NCBI GenBank assembly: GCA_001600875.1
Contig: BCLD01000001.1
Location: 1,492,070-1,556,069, forward strand
DNA: 64,000 bases
DNA from: Solicoccozyma terricola
Taxonomy: Eukaryota; Basidiomycota; Tremellomycetes; Filobasidiales; Piskurozymaceae
Direction of reading: 5' to 3'
Shown here: one piece after another, positions 36,509 to 50,000 of the stretch
How the letters are laid out: each line of letters begins with the position of its first letter
Numbering within the stretch: position 1 is the stretch's first letter
The notes under the pieces: generated by a model
What the model saw: only the letters and a program-made list of their open reading frames with translations
Told to the model about the DNA's origin: nothing
The model's database searches: none
Translations under genes and position numbers: made by a program

Positions 36509-37307
36509 AGGGAATTGATTCATTTGGTCACTTGGTATCCTGGAGCGCTTGTCTTGTTTGTAATCGGAATGCTGTTAACGGAGTTCTTTGGCGAGTTGGG
36601 AAAATGATAAGCTTTCGTTCATCGTGGAGGCAGGACCTTCTCGTTCTTCCTGGCCTTACCAGCTCGCTCTCAGCCAGATGCATTCAAGTCCGTGGCATGA
36701 ACCACAACGACCGAACTCGTCGGTTACCTCCTCGCAGAACGTTGTTGTTGGAGACGTCGCTTCCAGATAATCATTTCGCGATTGCCATCTAGGACGCTGA
36801 TGACAATGTCCACCCCCATCTCCAGACTCTCCAGAGTCGAAGATCCGCCACTGGCTGTCGCTTAAGGATACCAAACGGTTGTACACCTGGAAAGCAGTTA
36901 CACTGAGGTACGGTAACGAGGCAAGGTCTGACACTACCAAGCGTAAAGCACACACCGTTAATCAATCCCCTTCGCCACGACCCTACTGAGTTCTTTCAAG
37001 TATCCTGACCGAGAAGAACGACCGCGCGCGCATCTGACAGTGTTCTCTCCCCTGATGCACGTAGCCCCTACCGTTCAAAGGTGTCCTCCTATCTGCCTTC
37101 TCTGCATGGCTTCTGAGCGTACTGCTGAGTAGAGCATTCGGCTCCAAAGCCTGCCATTGCAGCATTTATATTCTTTGGGATTTCATGTTCCCGTCATTTG
37201 CCAGTCCGGTGGAGGTGTCAGTGGAGATGCATCCGAGATGGGGTGACCTTGTAACTCATAATGAGAGAAAATTAGTTCGATAACTTTCAATCACTAACCT
37301 ATTCAAG
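36509..37307. other. Intergenic region between BTB genes 3 and 4
   Basis: About 0.8 kb without a recognisable gene. A 99-codon minus-strand frame at 36656-36955 has no motif and is not called. The last part is presumably the promoter of BTB gene 4. Confidence 0.4.
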
Positions 37308-37949
37308 ATGTCGACAAAGGAGATAAGCCCATTCTTTAACGACTTGAAAGCCGATATCGTCCTTTGCGCCGAGAACACAATATTCCGTATTCATTCATAT
37401 GTTCTTAAAGCCAACAGGTGAGTGCTGAAAGCCAATCCGAAAAATGTATTTAACGTCTGATTCTGCTTGCTTATCAGTTCTGTTTTCCACGATATGCTTG
37501 AGACTGCCAATGACAACGACGAGATTACTCTTCAGGAGTCCGCAGCAACAATTCTCAATTTGTTTTCCATACTGTATGGCAAACCGATGTATTTGCTCAC
37601 AGCAGGGGCGTGCCGGGAGCTCCTCAAGGTGGCAGACAAATACGACATCTTGCATATCAAAAGATATATAGCATTTGACTGTCGGAAACGGCTTGAAACC
37701 CTCCCCGCCAAAGACGATGCGTGGGATATCTTATGCATCGCAGCGCAGCTAGACGACCAAAACCTAGCGAAGATGGCTTTGAGACTGCTAAGCGATTTTC
37801 CTTCGCCATGCAAATGGTCAATTGAGCAAGCTGAGCAATTGGGCTTGCGTTATTACTGCGGCGCCGTACGAGCGTGGGCAACCACTGTGGGAGCTTACTC
37901 TCAGACAAATTCACCCTGGGAATCAACCTCCAAACTTTTCAAAGTCTAA
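37308..37949 (+). CDS. BTB/POZ-domain protein 4
   Basis: The fourth BTB paralogue. Exons 37308-37417 and 37478-37949 give 193 residues. It begins MSTKEISPFFNDLKADIVLC. The intron is again inside KANR. The body has SVFHDMLETANDNDEITLQE and ILNLFSILYGKPM, and the C-terminal helices have WDILCIAAQLDDQNLAKMAL and LGLRYYCGAVRAW. It ends SPWESTSKLFKV. It lacks the DPTADVV-type motif of its relatives (it has NDLKADIVL instead) and is the most divergent and shortest intact member. Role unknown. Confidence 0.8.
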
Positions 37950-38219
37950 GAAATCAAAGATATCAACGATCGCAAGAAATAGGCTGCGCGTCATCGGCGT
38001 TCATAATCGTGTCGTATAGTTCGGATTGGACTTTCTCGATGTTTATTTGAATCTCTTCATCACTGGGCAGCCCAGATTGTATTTTACGCTGACCAGTCCC
38101 GTCGATTACGATATACTACTACTTTCCACCAACTATACTTCTTCGTCAGCCCTTCTTCTTCCACATCTTCTCGCTTCGCAACTAGATGTAGCCCAGGCCA
38201 TAGCTCTCTCCGTCTCTTT
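37950..38219. other. Convergent intergenic region
   Basis: Short 3' flank between BTB gene 4 and the RING/coiled-coil gene. No gene is called. Confidence 0.4.
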
Positions 38220-40054
38220 CTATGCGAGCGCATTCACCGCACCATCCGCCTTGTACTTCTTGGGTGGTAATGCCAAACCACCTGTCGAATTGTCATTCCC
38301 AATATCCACTTCGAAAGATCTCTTGTTTTCAGCCCTCATAGTCCAATCGATTGGCAACTTGCCATGCGAAAAGGCTCTGAATGGATCATTGTTGGTGTTG
38401 GTGAGTCGTGGACGATGTTTGCGACGGGATTTATTTGACTTTTTAGGAGGAGTGGGCGCTCGAAAGTTGAGGAAACCGGGGTGTTGTGTACGTAAGTGAA
38501 TGGGAACAGAGAAAGGAGTCGAGGTCGAGGAGGTGGCGAGGGAAAGAGCACCGAAGGCGGAGTCGAGAGGTTCTTCCTTCTGACCATCTCCATCCATGCC
38601 GAGGATTTGACGTATCTATGTAACGTTGGAACGTGAGTTAAGGGTCTCCCTTATGAGGACGGCCGCTTCTCACCGTCTCGTCTCGCTTCTTCATATGCCC
38701 CTTCAGCTCCTTCACTTCCGATTCCAATCTCGTACATTGGTTAGTCTCGTTTCGCGATGCCCTAGAGAACCCGCGAAATCCTATGTTAAATTTACTCGTC
38801 TTCGCCGTCACACTTGAAATGCACACTCACATCAACCTAGTCTGCACAGTCTGCGTTTCTGCTGGCCCGTTTCTCCCTTGAGGGCCGTTGTAAATAGCCG
38901 CATCACAACTGCTAGCAGTTGGTGGTCGTTCCACCAGCTCCTTGACCTGTCTCAGAGTATAATCACGTATTTGAATCGTCTTCGCTTGTTGCGCAAGCGC
39001 CTCCCTGAGTTGCATAAGAGTGAAATCACGTTCGATGACTATCTGTCTTTCTTTGTTTGTCAACTCCTGGATTTTAGAACCAGCTTCGTCTAGTTTACGG
39101 AGTGTAGCACATTGTTCCCATAATAGTTTTGTTTCTCTTTTACGAGCACTATCACGTTCACCGGTCCTCTTCAACAGAGTGTCACGAAGTTCCTCACAAA
39201 CGCGATGATGCTCCACACGTTCGACCTTGGCGGCTTCTTGGAGATCGGCGAGATCGGAAGTAGCCTTGCGGAGAACGATAGCCCACGGTTCTGCGAGACG
39301 AATTCTTTTACAAGCGGAACTAACAGAGGCGGTGGAGCGAATCATTGAGGAAATGAGTACTTCCATTTTTTCCTGTGGCGAAGAAGAAGATCAGCTGTTG
39401 TTATATTTTTTATCTCGGGGGTTGGTCGGAGTTTGAACTCACTTGAAGCGTATTCCCAGCTTTAACTTCAATAAGCTCGGCGTATATGGTCCCGATTGTA
39501 TCCTTCAAATCACCCAACATCACCAAGCTTTCTTTGACGGTTCTTTTCTTCTGTTCCAATTGATCTCCGATATCTTTCAAATCCTTTACCAGCTCAACGG
39601 TCTGCATATTCAAGGTGACGTTCGCATCGTCCATCTCTTCAGCTAATCGCATCACGTCGGCAGCCTTCGTCCCAAGCACTGCACTTCTCGACCATCTCGC
39701 TCCCTTGGTCCAATTATCAGCGTTTTCATCATAAGTGATATACAGTCGATGACGGTCGATCGTTGATTCGCCGGCAACAACGTATTCCTGCAATTTGGCA
39801 TTGCAGGATGGACAGTTGATAGAGAGAGATTCTTTATTTCGGACATCTTGAAGCTGTTGCATGCAGCAGTCGTGAAAGACATGACCTGTTGAAGCAGGTC
39901 ATGTCATGAGCGATGTCAATCCGATGGTGGGAATAGGGGAAGGCCTTTCAAACGTACCGCATTCCAAGCTACACACGATCTTCTCTCTTTCGAACTCGTC
40001 GAACGATCCAAGGAGACTGTCGAAGCATATCGGGCAGTTGATTTCGACCGCCAT
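38220..40054 (-). CDS. RING finger/coiled-coil protein 1 (TRAIP-like architecture)
   Basis: A probable E3 ubiquitin ligase by its RING. Exon 1 (from 40054) reads MAVEINCPICFDSLLGSFDE and ends within the cysteine-glycine pair; exon 2 continues GHVFHDCCMQQLQD and later CPSCNAKL, completing C3HC4-like spacing. A long coiled coil follows, from about MRLAEEMDDANVTLNMQ through LVKDLKDIGDQLEQKKR and, after an intron, KATSDLADLQEAAKVER to TNKERQIVIERDFTLMQLRE. The C-terminal exon is Ser/Pro- and Lys-rich (GFLNFRAPTPPKKSNKSRRK) and ends GAVNALA. TRAIP-type ligases share RING-then-coiled-coil order, but detailed homology is not shown. The gene at 62672 is a paralogue with the same RING intron position. 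It shares a divergent promoter with the TRP channel gene. Confidence 0.78.
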
Positions 40055-40395
40055 GACGGGTGTGGGATGTTATATGACTCGACCTGAAGCTAGAATATGA
40101 TGTCCAGGAGTTGTTGTGAGTTGTTGGAAGTGGAACTGGTGTTTGTGTCGAAATGTCAATAAGGGGAGGTGGTTGTTGACCTTGTTTGAGTGGCAAAAGT
40201 GGGATATGACGTCATCAAGATATCCAGCTTCCGCTCAGTTTCATGCATCGGGAGGAGCTCGTCCTCCACGATCAACCCACAGCAGCAGTCTCACAATCAA
40301 TCGGAGGGCACCCTCCTCTGCATCTCCAAGTCATGGAATCAACGTCTTGTATATCGTATTTCCAGTAATCACCGCGATAATCCAGCCGGGCCATC
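40055..40395. promoter_or_regulatory. Divergent promoter, RING 1/TRP channel
   Basis: These 341 bases separate the two divergent start codons. No clear TATA box or known site was identified. Part may be the transcribed leader of either gene. Confidence 0.4.
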
Positions 40396-43300
40396 ATGGC
40401 ATTCGTCGAAGATGGAGATCGAACTCCGCTCCTTGCTCCTTCCCCAGAGACTTTGATCAGTGTGAGTTGCCGCGAGTGAACCATCGCATGTTGTAGCACC
40501 TGACGCACGACGTCCATACAGACACCGGTATACCCTCTCATACACTTGATCAGAGTGGACGTCACATCACATATCGGTGAGCTGTATTGTGAGAAAAGTT
40601 AGGTGTGGTTGGAACTGAAGGGAAAGGACACTTTCAGATACACCACTTACTCTTGAACAGCTTCTCGCACCGGATTCTACATACACCATCGTCAGGTATG
40701 ATAATTCATAGACTACATCCATCTCCATATCCTAAATGTAGATCCGTTGCTCGATCATTCAGACCGCTTACCGAGAAATATTCAGAAATGCGAAACCACG
40801 CAATCAGTACGTTTTTTTTTTTTTTTTTTTTTTTTCTTTTTTTTTTCTTTTCAAATCCCCATGTATTCTTATTCATTCCGCACTAACTTCCTACAACTCC
40901 CTAATTCGCATCAGTCTTCTGTCTCCTTGTTAATCGTGTTCAATTCATCAAAGATAGCTCTCAATTATCCATCGCGACACTTAGTCAAAGTAGAGCTGCA
41001 TTATGCGAGATCCTCGCTAGTCGAGTGTTACGTGAGTCCTATTCATATCATGTCTGACCCAGAGTCACTCACAATCTACAAGCCGATTTGGTGCGTTTTA
41101 GGTGGATGGTCCGAACGTACACTCCCACTCGCAACTGTTCTTCTCACTCCATGGTGTTTGTTCCAAGGTGCATCCGAAGCTGCATTGGACAAAGCAAGAG
41201 AAGAAGGGGAAGGGGATTTGACTGTACATGCAGGGAATGCATTAGAGGTTAGTAGTCGATATTCTCACATCATCAGACGAAGAGAAACGTTTCCTAAATT
41301 GATTCAGAGAGAATATAGATGGCGGTGATTGGGAATGCAAAAAGGTTTATCAAATCTGCATCATGTCAGAAAGTGATTGGTGAGTTGATGCTTCAGTATG
41401 AGAAATAGACCCCCAGCTGATCGGAGATTGGGTTGTGTGCGGGTAGACGGTATTTGGAGTGGTCGTGTGATGTATCAGGCTGTCAATCAACATGCTATCA
41501 TCTCAGATGTGAGTTCCCGATCGGTTGGATTTGGACAAATTGATTCATAACGATCTCTTCTCGGTTGGATAGAATTACAAACGGAAACCAATACAGATGT
41601 ACAACCCGCATAAAGCTCCTTTACTGGATCATTATCGGTGAGCAGTCAAACACCCACACTCGATTTGCAATATAACATGTCGTTTAGTCTTCGTCATCTT
41701 CTCCTATGGCCTAGACTCAAGGTCCCCCGTATTCGTGCTTTTCTCGAATATACGAATTTTATAACCCTTTTCATACTATACGTGATCGCACTTGAAGGAA
41801 GCGTCACGGGACGAGTCAATTGGAAGGAAGGACTTTTCATCATATACGCGATGGGTGAGTGGAGAGCTTTTCATTTCGGACGGGGAAGGAAAAGGGTCTG
41901 AATAACTGGATTGTTTTCAGGGTTCACGCTTGATAAGTTGGCTGCTATGCGGGAGCACGGGGTTCGAGGTCAGTTTGGATATTCACAAAGACACGCTGCT
42001 GGAACACGGGAATACTGATCGGTGCATTGTCGTTGTAGTTTTCGCTGCAAATCTTTGGAGTACGTGATTTCGCTCGACGCAAAAAAGATGACCTCGACCT
42101 GATTTATAATTCTATTCCCTCACAGACGGTTTCGATTTTGTTTTCATCCTTGTTTATTTGGCTTACCTCGTCTTCGTAACGTACGGTCTTTATCGGGATG
42201 ACGGCTGGGCCAGGGAGACTGGAACGGATATCTTGGCGATAGGTGCACTCTGCTCGTGTCGTCCCCTGAGTGGTCTATTAGATGCTGACAGTCTTTCACA
42301 CTGTAGGTGCCGTATTCATGTTCCCTCGATTAGCATTCGTCACGCTAGACAACAACCTTATGATCCTGAGCTTGAGGAGCATGATCAGCGAGTTCTTCGG
42401 TGAGCTCATCATCTGACGTCGTCACACGCCACCCGAGCTAAGAGGTGATCGGTGTCATTAGTTCTCATGGGCATCGCGATCTTCTGCTTCTTGGGATTCT
42501 TGTACGCTTTGTGGACGCTCGGACAAGGGCGGTGAGTCGCGAATGTTTCTTCAGATTGACTTGAGCTAAATGCATCGCATAATAGATACGAGTGGTACAA
42601 AATCGGGTGGTGGCTACTGGAGGTGAGTGGTTGGTGCAGAAAATACGTTGCCTTCACGGGTTCACCGTTTTACTATTACAGGTTTATTTTGGTCTCGACG
42701 CCTCAGGATTCAACGAAGCTCGTAAGTCGCACTTGGAGGTCTATCTATGAGCTAGCAATTTATACCACATGTCTGAACAGACCACTTCCACAAGGCACTC
42801 GGACCCCTGCTCATGGTGTGCCATTCCCGTAGACGTCGTGGAGTAGTTCACTGATAATCGTCATTCTCGGACAGATTTCATTCGCCATGCTGTCTAACAC
42901 ACTACTACTGACAGTCTTGGTTGCCATTCTCTCGAATACGTTTGCCCTTATAAGTGCAGATGCTGCTGCTGAAGTGAGTTGACCCGATCCGCCAAGTCTA
43001 CGCTGGGCACTGATCAGAAGCTCCTTTAGAGCATGTTCCGGCGAGCTGTTTCTACAATAGAGGGTGTCAAAGCAGGTGAGCATCTTGCTTACAGGTGTTC
43101 CATCAAGGTCGCTCATGGGTACGCACTTCGGCTTTCAGACGCAATCTTTTCGTATCAAATACCATTCAATCTCATCGCCTTGACAGGGATGTATCCGCTG
43201 TACTATATTCTCTCCCCGCGGTGGTAAGTCGATTAGATTGCGTCTGTTTCGGAGCTCGTCTGACATGGATCTCGCTCCCTAGGTTTCACAAAGTCAATGG

Positions 43301-44381
43301 TGTGTCTCCAGTGTGGACTGTGATGGAATCTATTCTGATACTGGTGGTTGGTTGCTTTCAGTCTTCATGATCCGTGCTTCATCCTTTCCAATTCTCTTGA
43401 TCATCGCCTTGTACGAAAGGCAAACCTATCACCAGGATCCGTTGTTGGAGCAGTTCGAGAGATGGTCCGACAAGTGGATGGTTGGAGTGCCTAGATTCAT
43501 TCGCAATGCTGGTTAGTGCCGCGGTCATTAGACGCTCCTACCTGGACTAAATTAGTTTCCAATATGCAGCCGGACTGGAAAGCCTAGTGGGGGCAGGGCA
43601 TGACATCGACATCATCTTTGAAGTTGAAAAAGAGGTTGGAGACTATTACAGCGGGTGGGACGATGATGCAGCTCTCAGTGAAATGGGCGAAAACGCCATC
43701 GACGACGACTCAGAAGACACGGACGACCATGGAGACAAACCGACGATGCTCATCGATGATGTGCAGCGGTCCTCCCCGAAAATGACCGAAGGCCAGTCAG
43801 CGAGAATACCGGCAACTCCACCGATCACCATGGCTCACCGCGCCAGAAGGGGATCTGTGCCGATTGGAGGCAGTTATCCATTCCCAAGCACCGAGCTCTC
43901 ACCTCGCAAACGCCGAGAAAGCGTGATTGAACCATCTCCTCTCGCTCGACTGTTCTTGCCGGATCAGCCCGGCGGTTTCCGACGATCCTCCCGCAACAAC
44001 TCGATTTCCTACTCGACAAGTCAACCCAACATATATCAATTCGCGAGTCGACTCCAGGGCCGCAAGGAGTCGACCTTGACAGTGCCTCCATCAATCAACC
44101 TTGGATCACATCCAATACAGCCTATACAGGAAGGCAAGTCGGTAACTTTCTCCGTACCTGGCGAGTCCGCACCATCGGGTGAACCAGAGTCTTCAGTACC
44201 TGCGTCCCAGCTGAAGTCTCAAGTAGAGGAGAACGGGCCTGTAAAGAACGAAATCGAGCTCACGACTCGCCTAGACGCCATCGAAAGCCGCCAACGTCGT
44301 ATCGAAGAGCTTCTTGAAAGGCTCGTGATCACGAAGAATCACAAGCGGACAGAGTCGAACGCCACTTTCGATGATATGTAA
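40396..44381 (+). CDS. YVC1: Yvc1-like vacuolar TRP cation channel
   Basis: Fungal TRPY channels release Ca2+ from the vacuole on osmotic or membrane stimuli (family knowledge). The likely start MAFVEDGDRTPLLAPSPETL is uncertain; a later ATG at 40698 is an alternative. The cytosolic N-terminal region reads RSFRPLTEKYSEMRNHAI, intron with a poly-T tract, FCLLVNRVQFIKDSS, then SRAALCEILASRVL. Membrane segments follow: FLEYTNFITLFILYVIALEG, FDFVFILVYLAYLVFVTYGL, MFPRLAFVTLDNNLMILSLR, the VLMGIAIFCFLGFLYALWTL segment, a pore region with EVYFGLDASGF, and LLLTVLVAILSNTFALISAD. After the core comes AGLESLVGAGHDIDIIFEVE, then an acidic and Ser-rich tail ending in a short coiled coil (RLDAIESRQRRIEELLERLV). 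About ten or more exons. Confidence 0.87.
40812..40850. repeat. Poly-T tract (almost uninterrupted, 39 bases)
   Basis: This T run with two C interruptions starts right after a GTACGTTT donor in the TRP channel gene and lies in an intron ending at the CATCAG acceptor near 40913. It may hamper sequencing or splicing. Confidence 0.8.
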
Positions 44382-44566
44382 ACTAATGAATATCTTGGCC
44401 ACGACCTCAATGAACTTGACGACGAAGATTCAATATACAGATCAAAGACGAATAGGAAATGCCCAATACTGTACATATATGTATGACGCTGTACAATTAG
44501 CCTCGATATAAACAACCCAGATCGAGAAAAAAAAGAAAGAAACGATTGCAGTCCCTGCTGCCCTTC

Positions 44567-44972
44567 CTACTGTGCTTCCTGTCGTGGCCTACCCTGGATG
44601 GTCTGCAAAGGACTGCCGCCTGTGTAGCCAAACAGGGAAGGCCCTTGGCGTACACCATGTTGCTTGTTCGAATATGGGGAGACCATCGGTGGGGTGGTCG
44701 GCGGCCTTTGAGGGATGCTTTGAGGGATACTTTGGGGGATGCTTTGGGGGATGCTGGGACCAAGCATAAGGGAGTGTTGGGACAGATGTGAAATCGACTG
44801 AGGGCGATTGCTTGCGTTGACACTAAAGGTGGACACAGGCGCTGCGCTCTGACTCTTCGTGTAGATGGTAGATCCTTGCTGTTGCTGAGAACCGCCAGGA
44901 ATCTGAATACCAGGTTGGTTGTACGCGTAGCCACCGAAGTACGATTGCTGTTGCTGTTGCTGTTGTTGTTGC

Positions 44973-45012
<40 letters not shown>

Positions 45013-47027
45013 GCTGCTGTTGTTGCTGCTGCTGGTTGTTCGCGTTGCCACTCTGTTGTTGAGTGAAGTAAAACGGGTATGCTGGCTGGCTGTAGCGGAC
45101 GCTGCTGAGGTCGTCTCCACCACCCATTTGAACGTCCTCTCCGCTGTAGTCGTCCTGCTGCTCGTCGTCGTCGCGGTCAGTGTCGTGTTCGTGAGATTGA
45201 TGAACTGTTTTAGGCTCCTTCTTGATTTTTGCTTCGTGAGTCTGAAGGATCGTTCGAGGTCAGAGACTTGTTGAGTCAGAGAGCCATGCTTCTGCTCACC
45301 CTCATATGCCGGCGCAAGTTGGAGCTGACAGAAAATCGTCGACCGCAGTCACCCTTTGGACATTGATAAGCTGTCACCGAAGAGAGTATGGTCAGTGAAG
45401 GGATGTATCCCAGAAGCCGCAGCGGTCGCAGACTCACGCTTGGCGCCTGTATGTACGGACATGTGGGTCTGAAGTGAGGATGGTCGATTGAATCGTTTAT
45501 CGCATATGCGACTATAGGTCGTGGTAACGTACCAAACGTGAGCCACCTGCCATACGATTGCGACGAGGGCGCCTCTACTCACCATACGTGTTTGCGAGGA
45601 CTCTTTGGGAATCCCCTCGGCATCACTGACTGCAGAACCTGATCCGGAGTATCGCAGTCCCTCCATTGTTGCACAGGTTGAACATTGCCGCCGTCAGAGA
45701 GTGACATGCCTGCATGCCAATTCTGGGGGACTGCGAAGCTCGACTGAATAGGCTGAGGGGTGGATGACATGTGGCGCAAGCCCCCAAGCGCGGACGTCAG
45801 ATGAGGGGTTGGTGTGCCTGTCGACGGAGTCTCGAGGGTTGAACCTCCCCTCCAGATGCTACTGCCACCTAACGAAAACGGAATAGAGGACGGGAGGTGA
45901 TCACTCCGGGGCAAGGTGTAGTTTCCAGCGCCATCCTGATGGTGAGCTTCTTTGTGTTCTTGTATGAAATGTTGCTCGTTGTCAGGTAGATAACTGGGTG
46001 GCAAAGAGTGCGACTGGTAGGATGAGCTCGGCGGACCCATCGCGACGTTCGGCGTTCTTTGTCCTTGTCCGAGGAAAGTTTGAAGAGAGGCCGACGTAGT
46101 TGCTGTGGCAGACGAAGAGCTTGAAAGTGGTGGGGCATAGCGATCCGATGGGTGACCAACGTAGTGATGCCCCTGCTGCCCTTGGTAACCGGGTCCCGTC
46201 TGGAACGCGAGGCGATGTTCATCGTCTTGATGAGGCGGGGAGAAGGAGCGAGCAGGGCGGACCTTTGGATTGTACGACACGGCGTACGGAGCGGTGAGGG
46301 AGTGGGTGTGGGGGACGGTACTGGGCTGGTAGAAGGGTTTACCTCCATTGCCGATCTGAACCTGAATCTGGGGTCGCTCGTCTCCCTGGCCATTCTTCCT
46401 CATAAAATGATCGCCACTGTACGCACTGTCCATCGAGCTGGGAAGGATATAGCCGACTTTGTGGTCGCTCTCCCCGTCGCTGGTGGGATGATTGTTGATT
46501 AAAAGTGCATCGGACAACGGAGGAGCCATGCTTCCACGGGTAGCGGAGGTCTGGTAGGCGAAGTTGACGCTTCCCCATTTCGGATGTTGTCCGCCGACTG
46601 GAATGTTGACCGGGTGTGAGGGACTGACGGAGAAGGAAGTATGGGCGGGTAGCGATGCGGAGAGAACTCTCACGTCCTCCTGCTTGACTACGAAGTCAGT
46701 TGACGTCTCCTTGTGTAATACGGGGGTGTTTCTTGCAGACCTCGAGAGATCGGCGTGATTGTCGATTGGCGAAGATGACGGAAGGCCTTCGAATTCACCT
46801 GGGATGACTGAGTCGTAACTATGTTCCTCGTGCTGAGATCCAGCAAAAGAACTGCCTGAATGCACCGAATTGGGTCCTGTTGGGTTACCATTCATGTGAC
46901 TGCCGTAGACGCTTCCGAATGGCTGTTGAGGATTGGCAGCATCCCCAACCGCGGAGGGTGAATGGGATGGACCAGAGCGTTGTGTTTGGAGGAAGGGAAG
47001 CGGGTGGAAAACCTGAGGCGAAGACAT
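44567..47027 (-). CDS. C2H2 zinc-finger transcription factor with poly-Gln tail
   Basis: A DNA-binding regulator with two adjacent C2H2 fingers. The first large exon (from MSSPQVFHPLPFLQTQ at 47027) is a roughly 470-residue disordered Ser/Pro/His-rich region. It ends KSPRKHV, and splicing adds CRICDKRFNRPSSLQTHMSV (finger 1). The next exon gives HTGAKPYQCPKGDCGRRF and then SVSSNLRRHMR (finger 2). The last exon starts THEAKIKKEPK, is acidic, then carries about 31 Gln (44942-45036) and four SIPQ repeats, and ends QGRPRQEAQ. The frame stays open upstream to 47195 with an intron-like GTAAGT...CGCAG between, so a different first exon is possible. The specific factor is not recognised. The 3.4 kb upstream is gene-free, as is common for developmental regulators. 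Confidence 0.82.
44942..45036. repeat. CAG/CAA (poly-Gln) repeat
   Basis: Read on the minus strand, this is an interrupted CAA/CAG tract coding for about 31 glutamines in the zinc-finger protein. The antisense strand reads as an artificial poly-Leu frame. Length polymorphism between strains is likely. Confidence 0.9.
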
Positions 47028-50000
47028 GACTGGAGTGTGATCTGCGAATTGGAGCAAGGAGGAACGAGTAAGGAACACAGACCCGGGGAGAAGGGGGGGG
47101 GGGGGTGTTGGGGCAGTGAAGCTGCATGAGCGACTTACCGTGAGTGGCAGCGACGATTGATTGTGACGACTGATAGCTGTCCTTAAAGCAATCAAGCAAT
47201 CCGTCGACTGATGGTCAGTTCTTCTTGTGCCAATCGTTCAATGTAACTTTGAATGGAAATTCAAAAAGAGTGAAGACAAAGATCCTCATCCCTTCCCCAA
47301 CACGACTATCCGACCGGGCTTTATACCTCGATCCACTCTTGACAAGTTTCTGGCTCGGCGTATGATTCACCCCTCTCACCCTCTCGAAGTGGCGATGATA
47401 CTGTCCTTTCGCTCACCGGAAGTAGCAAGTTACGAGCCAGTCGGACCACCTCGTCCATCCTTTTGTTTTTCGCACGACATCTAGTGGATCCCCATGACTT
47501 TCCACCGATGCGTGGTCAGATACACCTCATTGGTACACAAAGGTACCTAAGCAGGTTTCAAATCTTGCGGTGGATCTCAAAGCGACCAACCGCATCTGCA
47601 CACATGCCAGGACCGGCGTTCAACCCGGGAATGACAGATCAGGATGACGGATCAAGGCTTGCGATCCGATAGCAAAGGAAGGTCCTTTCTTAAGCTACTC
47701 GTTCACTTCCTCTGCCAACGCGCGTAAGGATCTCAATCAGACATTGCCCCTTCCCCCTTGAAACCAACCACTGTCGTCGTACTCTTCATCCGGTCGTCCG
47801 TCCATCCCTTTGCAACCATCACGCAAAATGATAACCCGCATCTGAATCGCCACCCAACAAAACCCCAAAAAGACCGCCTTTTTCTTGTCTTTTTCGGCAA
47901 TCGGCACGATCGACGTAACGTTTGCTACCCGAGTCAAATTCAGGGCATAACCGTTCATCATCAATGCACAGAGAAAGGAGCTCAAACGCTTCATCCAATC
48001 CACTTTCGAACTTCCCTCTCCCAGTCGTCCGACCTACAAGGGACGGACTTTGACTCAACAGCTACCGCCCCTTTCTTCCCCAACTCTCCCTTTCAACAAC
48101 AACCGGAGTAATCCCCCCTTCTAATCATCGTCTCACCCGGGTATCTTTCCCCGTCTCAAGTCTAGGATAACGAATCATGACACTCCCCACTCACCTTTCC
48201 ACGAATTTCCTAAACCACTAGGGAACGGCGAAAGGTACGAGTATGGGTGGCGAAAGTGGCGAAGAACGGATTTTTAGCCCGGCGGGTCGGGGAGGTGGTG
48301 TTGGTGGTGGTCGTGTTTCAATAAATGAATTTCACAACGTACGAACGAGCTGATGGGGAGGTAATGAGATCAAATCCCCGACGGTAGAGATCGATGATAC
48401 TACGTAACAGGTAGAAAATCAATCAACTAACTCACATTTATAGCCCTTTTTTTTTAATTGAACAAATCACAAAGCTAGGTTCTATCTCCCCAACGCAGTC
48501 ATAGCACGCACGCTACAAGTGATAGCCAAAGGACAGTTGGATGAAACAACGATTATCGTGCATATTTTCCAGTTTGGGAGCAAAAGTGAGATACCAAAGG
48601 GATGGGTATGTGCGAGATGAGATGGAAAGTGGGTTGGTTGAGAGACTGAGTAACGTAGACGGTGGACAGAGGATGATGCTCACCGAGTGAATTGAAGAAG
48701 TGGTGTCTTTGGTTCTATTCTTAAGGAGTGAATCCATAGGCGTGTTGCAAAGATTCGGTATCAGTATCTGTTATCCCTCTTAACAGACCACTATCCCAGA
48801 TAACAATCAACGGAGCCAACTCTCAAAGGTGTTTGTTTCGACGGATCTCTTTTCGCTAGAGCAATGATATACCTGAGACGATCAGAGACGATGAAGAACC
48901 GACCAATCTTTCCATATCCACACAGCTCCATCATCGCCAAGGTCGTGCCTACGTAACCTTGGAACCAGAAACTCACAAAAATGATTCCAAACTACGTGTT
49001 TGCACCCCGGGCCAAAGACAACGGGGGGGTCCTTGCTGAAATGAAGAATTCCTGGAGAAGTGGGTCAACCAACGCTTGTCCTCGAAAAATCCGCAACATA
49101 TCGACTCACACTACTTTGATAGAGGTTGAGCCTGATGATCCTGATGATCCTTTCGTTGGAATAGATTGGGGAAACAGTTGAAACGGCCAACCAAGCAGCT
49201 TGCAGCCGTCCTTTGACGGGTTTGATGGGAAAGGGATAGGAGATTCCAGAAGAGGACGGTTTTGGGAGTGGGAGTCGGTCGCCAGATGACGGACGAGGTG
49301 ATGACTAGTGACGACAACGTTGGGTTTGAGATGAGGGATATGATAATCCTGAAGCTCGAGCTCTTGATGGATTACCGACGTTTCAACTGATATGAGACAC
49401 CCTTTGGACGATCCGATCCTCTTATCGATGTGTTCGAATTGATTCGCGAATGTAATGGAATGAAGGTAGACAGGGGAGTGCCAATCCTCAAACCCATCCT
49501 TTATGAAGTTATCCCTCGAGAGAAAAGGGAATGGAGTGTGCTCTCCCTCGTTGTTCCCCCCACTTTCCCCACCCGAAAACAGGTTGTTAGGACTCGAAAG
49601 AGAGGGCAGGGGGATCAAGGTTGTGTTCTCCATCAGAAACACGTTGTTCGAAGCCACATATGACCCTTTTAACATGACATGAAGAGATCAAGACGGGTCG
49701 GTCACACACCTCGCCCCCCCTCCCCCTCTGCACCCCGTTCGGAATGTGGGACAAGGGCATGTTCCTTTGAACCTCCCCTCTCCCCTAACGACAACAACAA
49801 CACAGTGAACCTCGTGTCCCGTTGAGACCTCGTGTCCGATTCTCAACCTGCTCGTCACCACCCGGCATTGCACTGGAGGACGAAAGACATCGGATGATGG
49901 GAGCGACTCGTCTTTGGATTACAGATTACAAATGGGGGGGACCGATATTGGTCTATTGGAAAATGTGACAACGATCATACATGTCATCCGAACACGTCTT

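Noticed and set aside
36656..36955. A 99-codon minus-strand frame between BTB genes 3 and 4
   Set aside because: Considered as a fragment of a repeat protein because of WRIFDSGE, but no second repeat or other family feature follows.
38026..38499. A 157-codon plus-strand frame after BTB gene 4
   Set aside because: It overlaps the last exon of the RING gene on the opposite strand, whose protein is far more convincing.
44876..45274. Antisense poly-Leu frame in the zinc-finger gene
   Set aside because: It is the mirror of the CAG/CAA poly-Gln tract on the other strand.
49106..49675. A 189-codon minus-strand frame in the large gene-free block
   Set aside because: No recognisable motif; its end is made of a short nucleotide repeat; composition resembles the surrounding noncoding DNA. 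Kept only as a note in the region entry.
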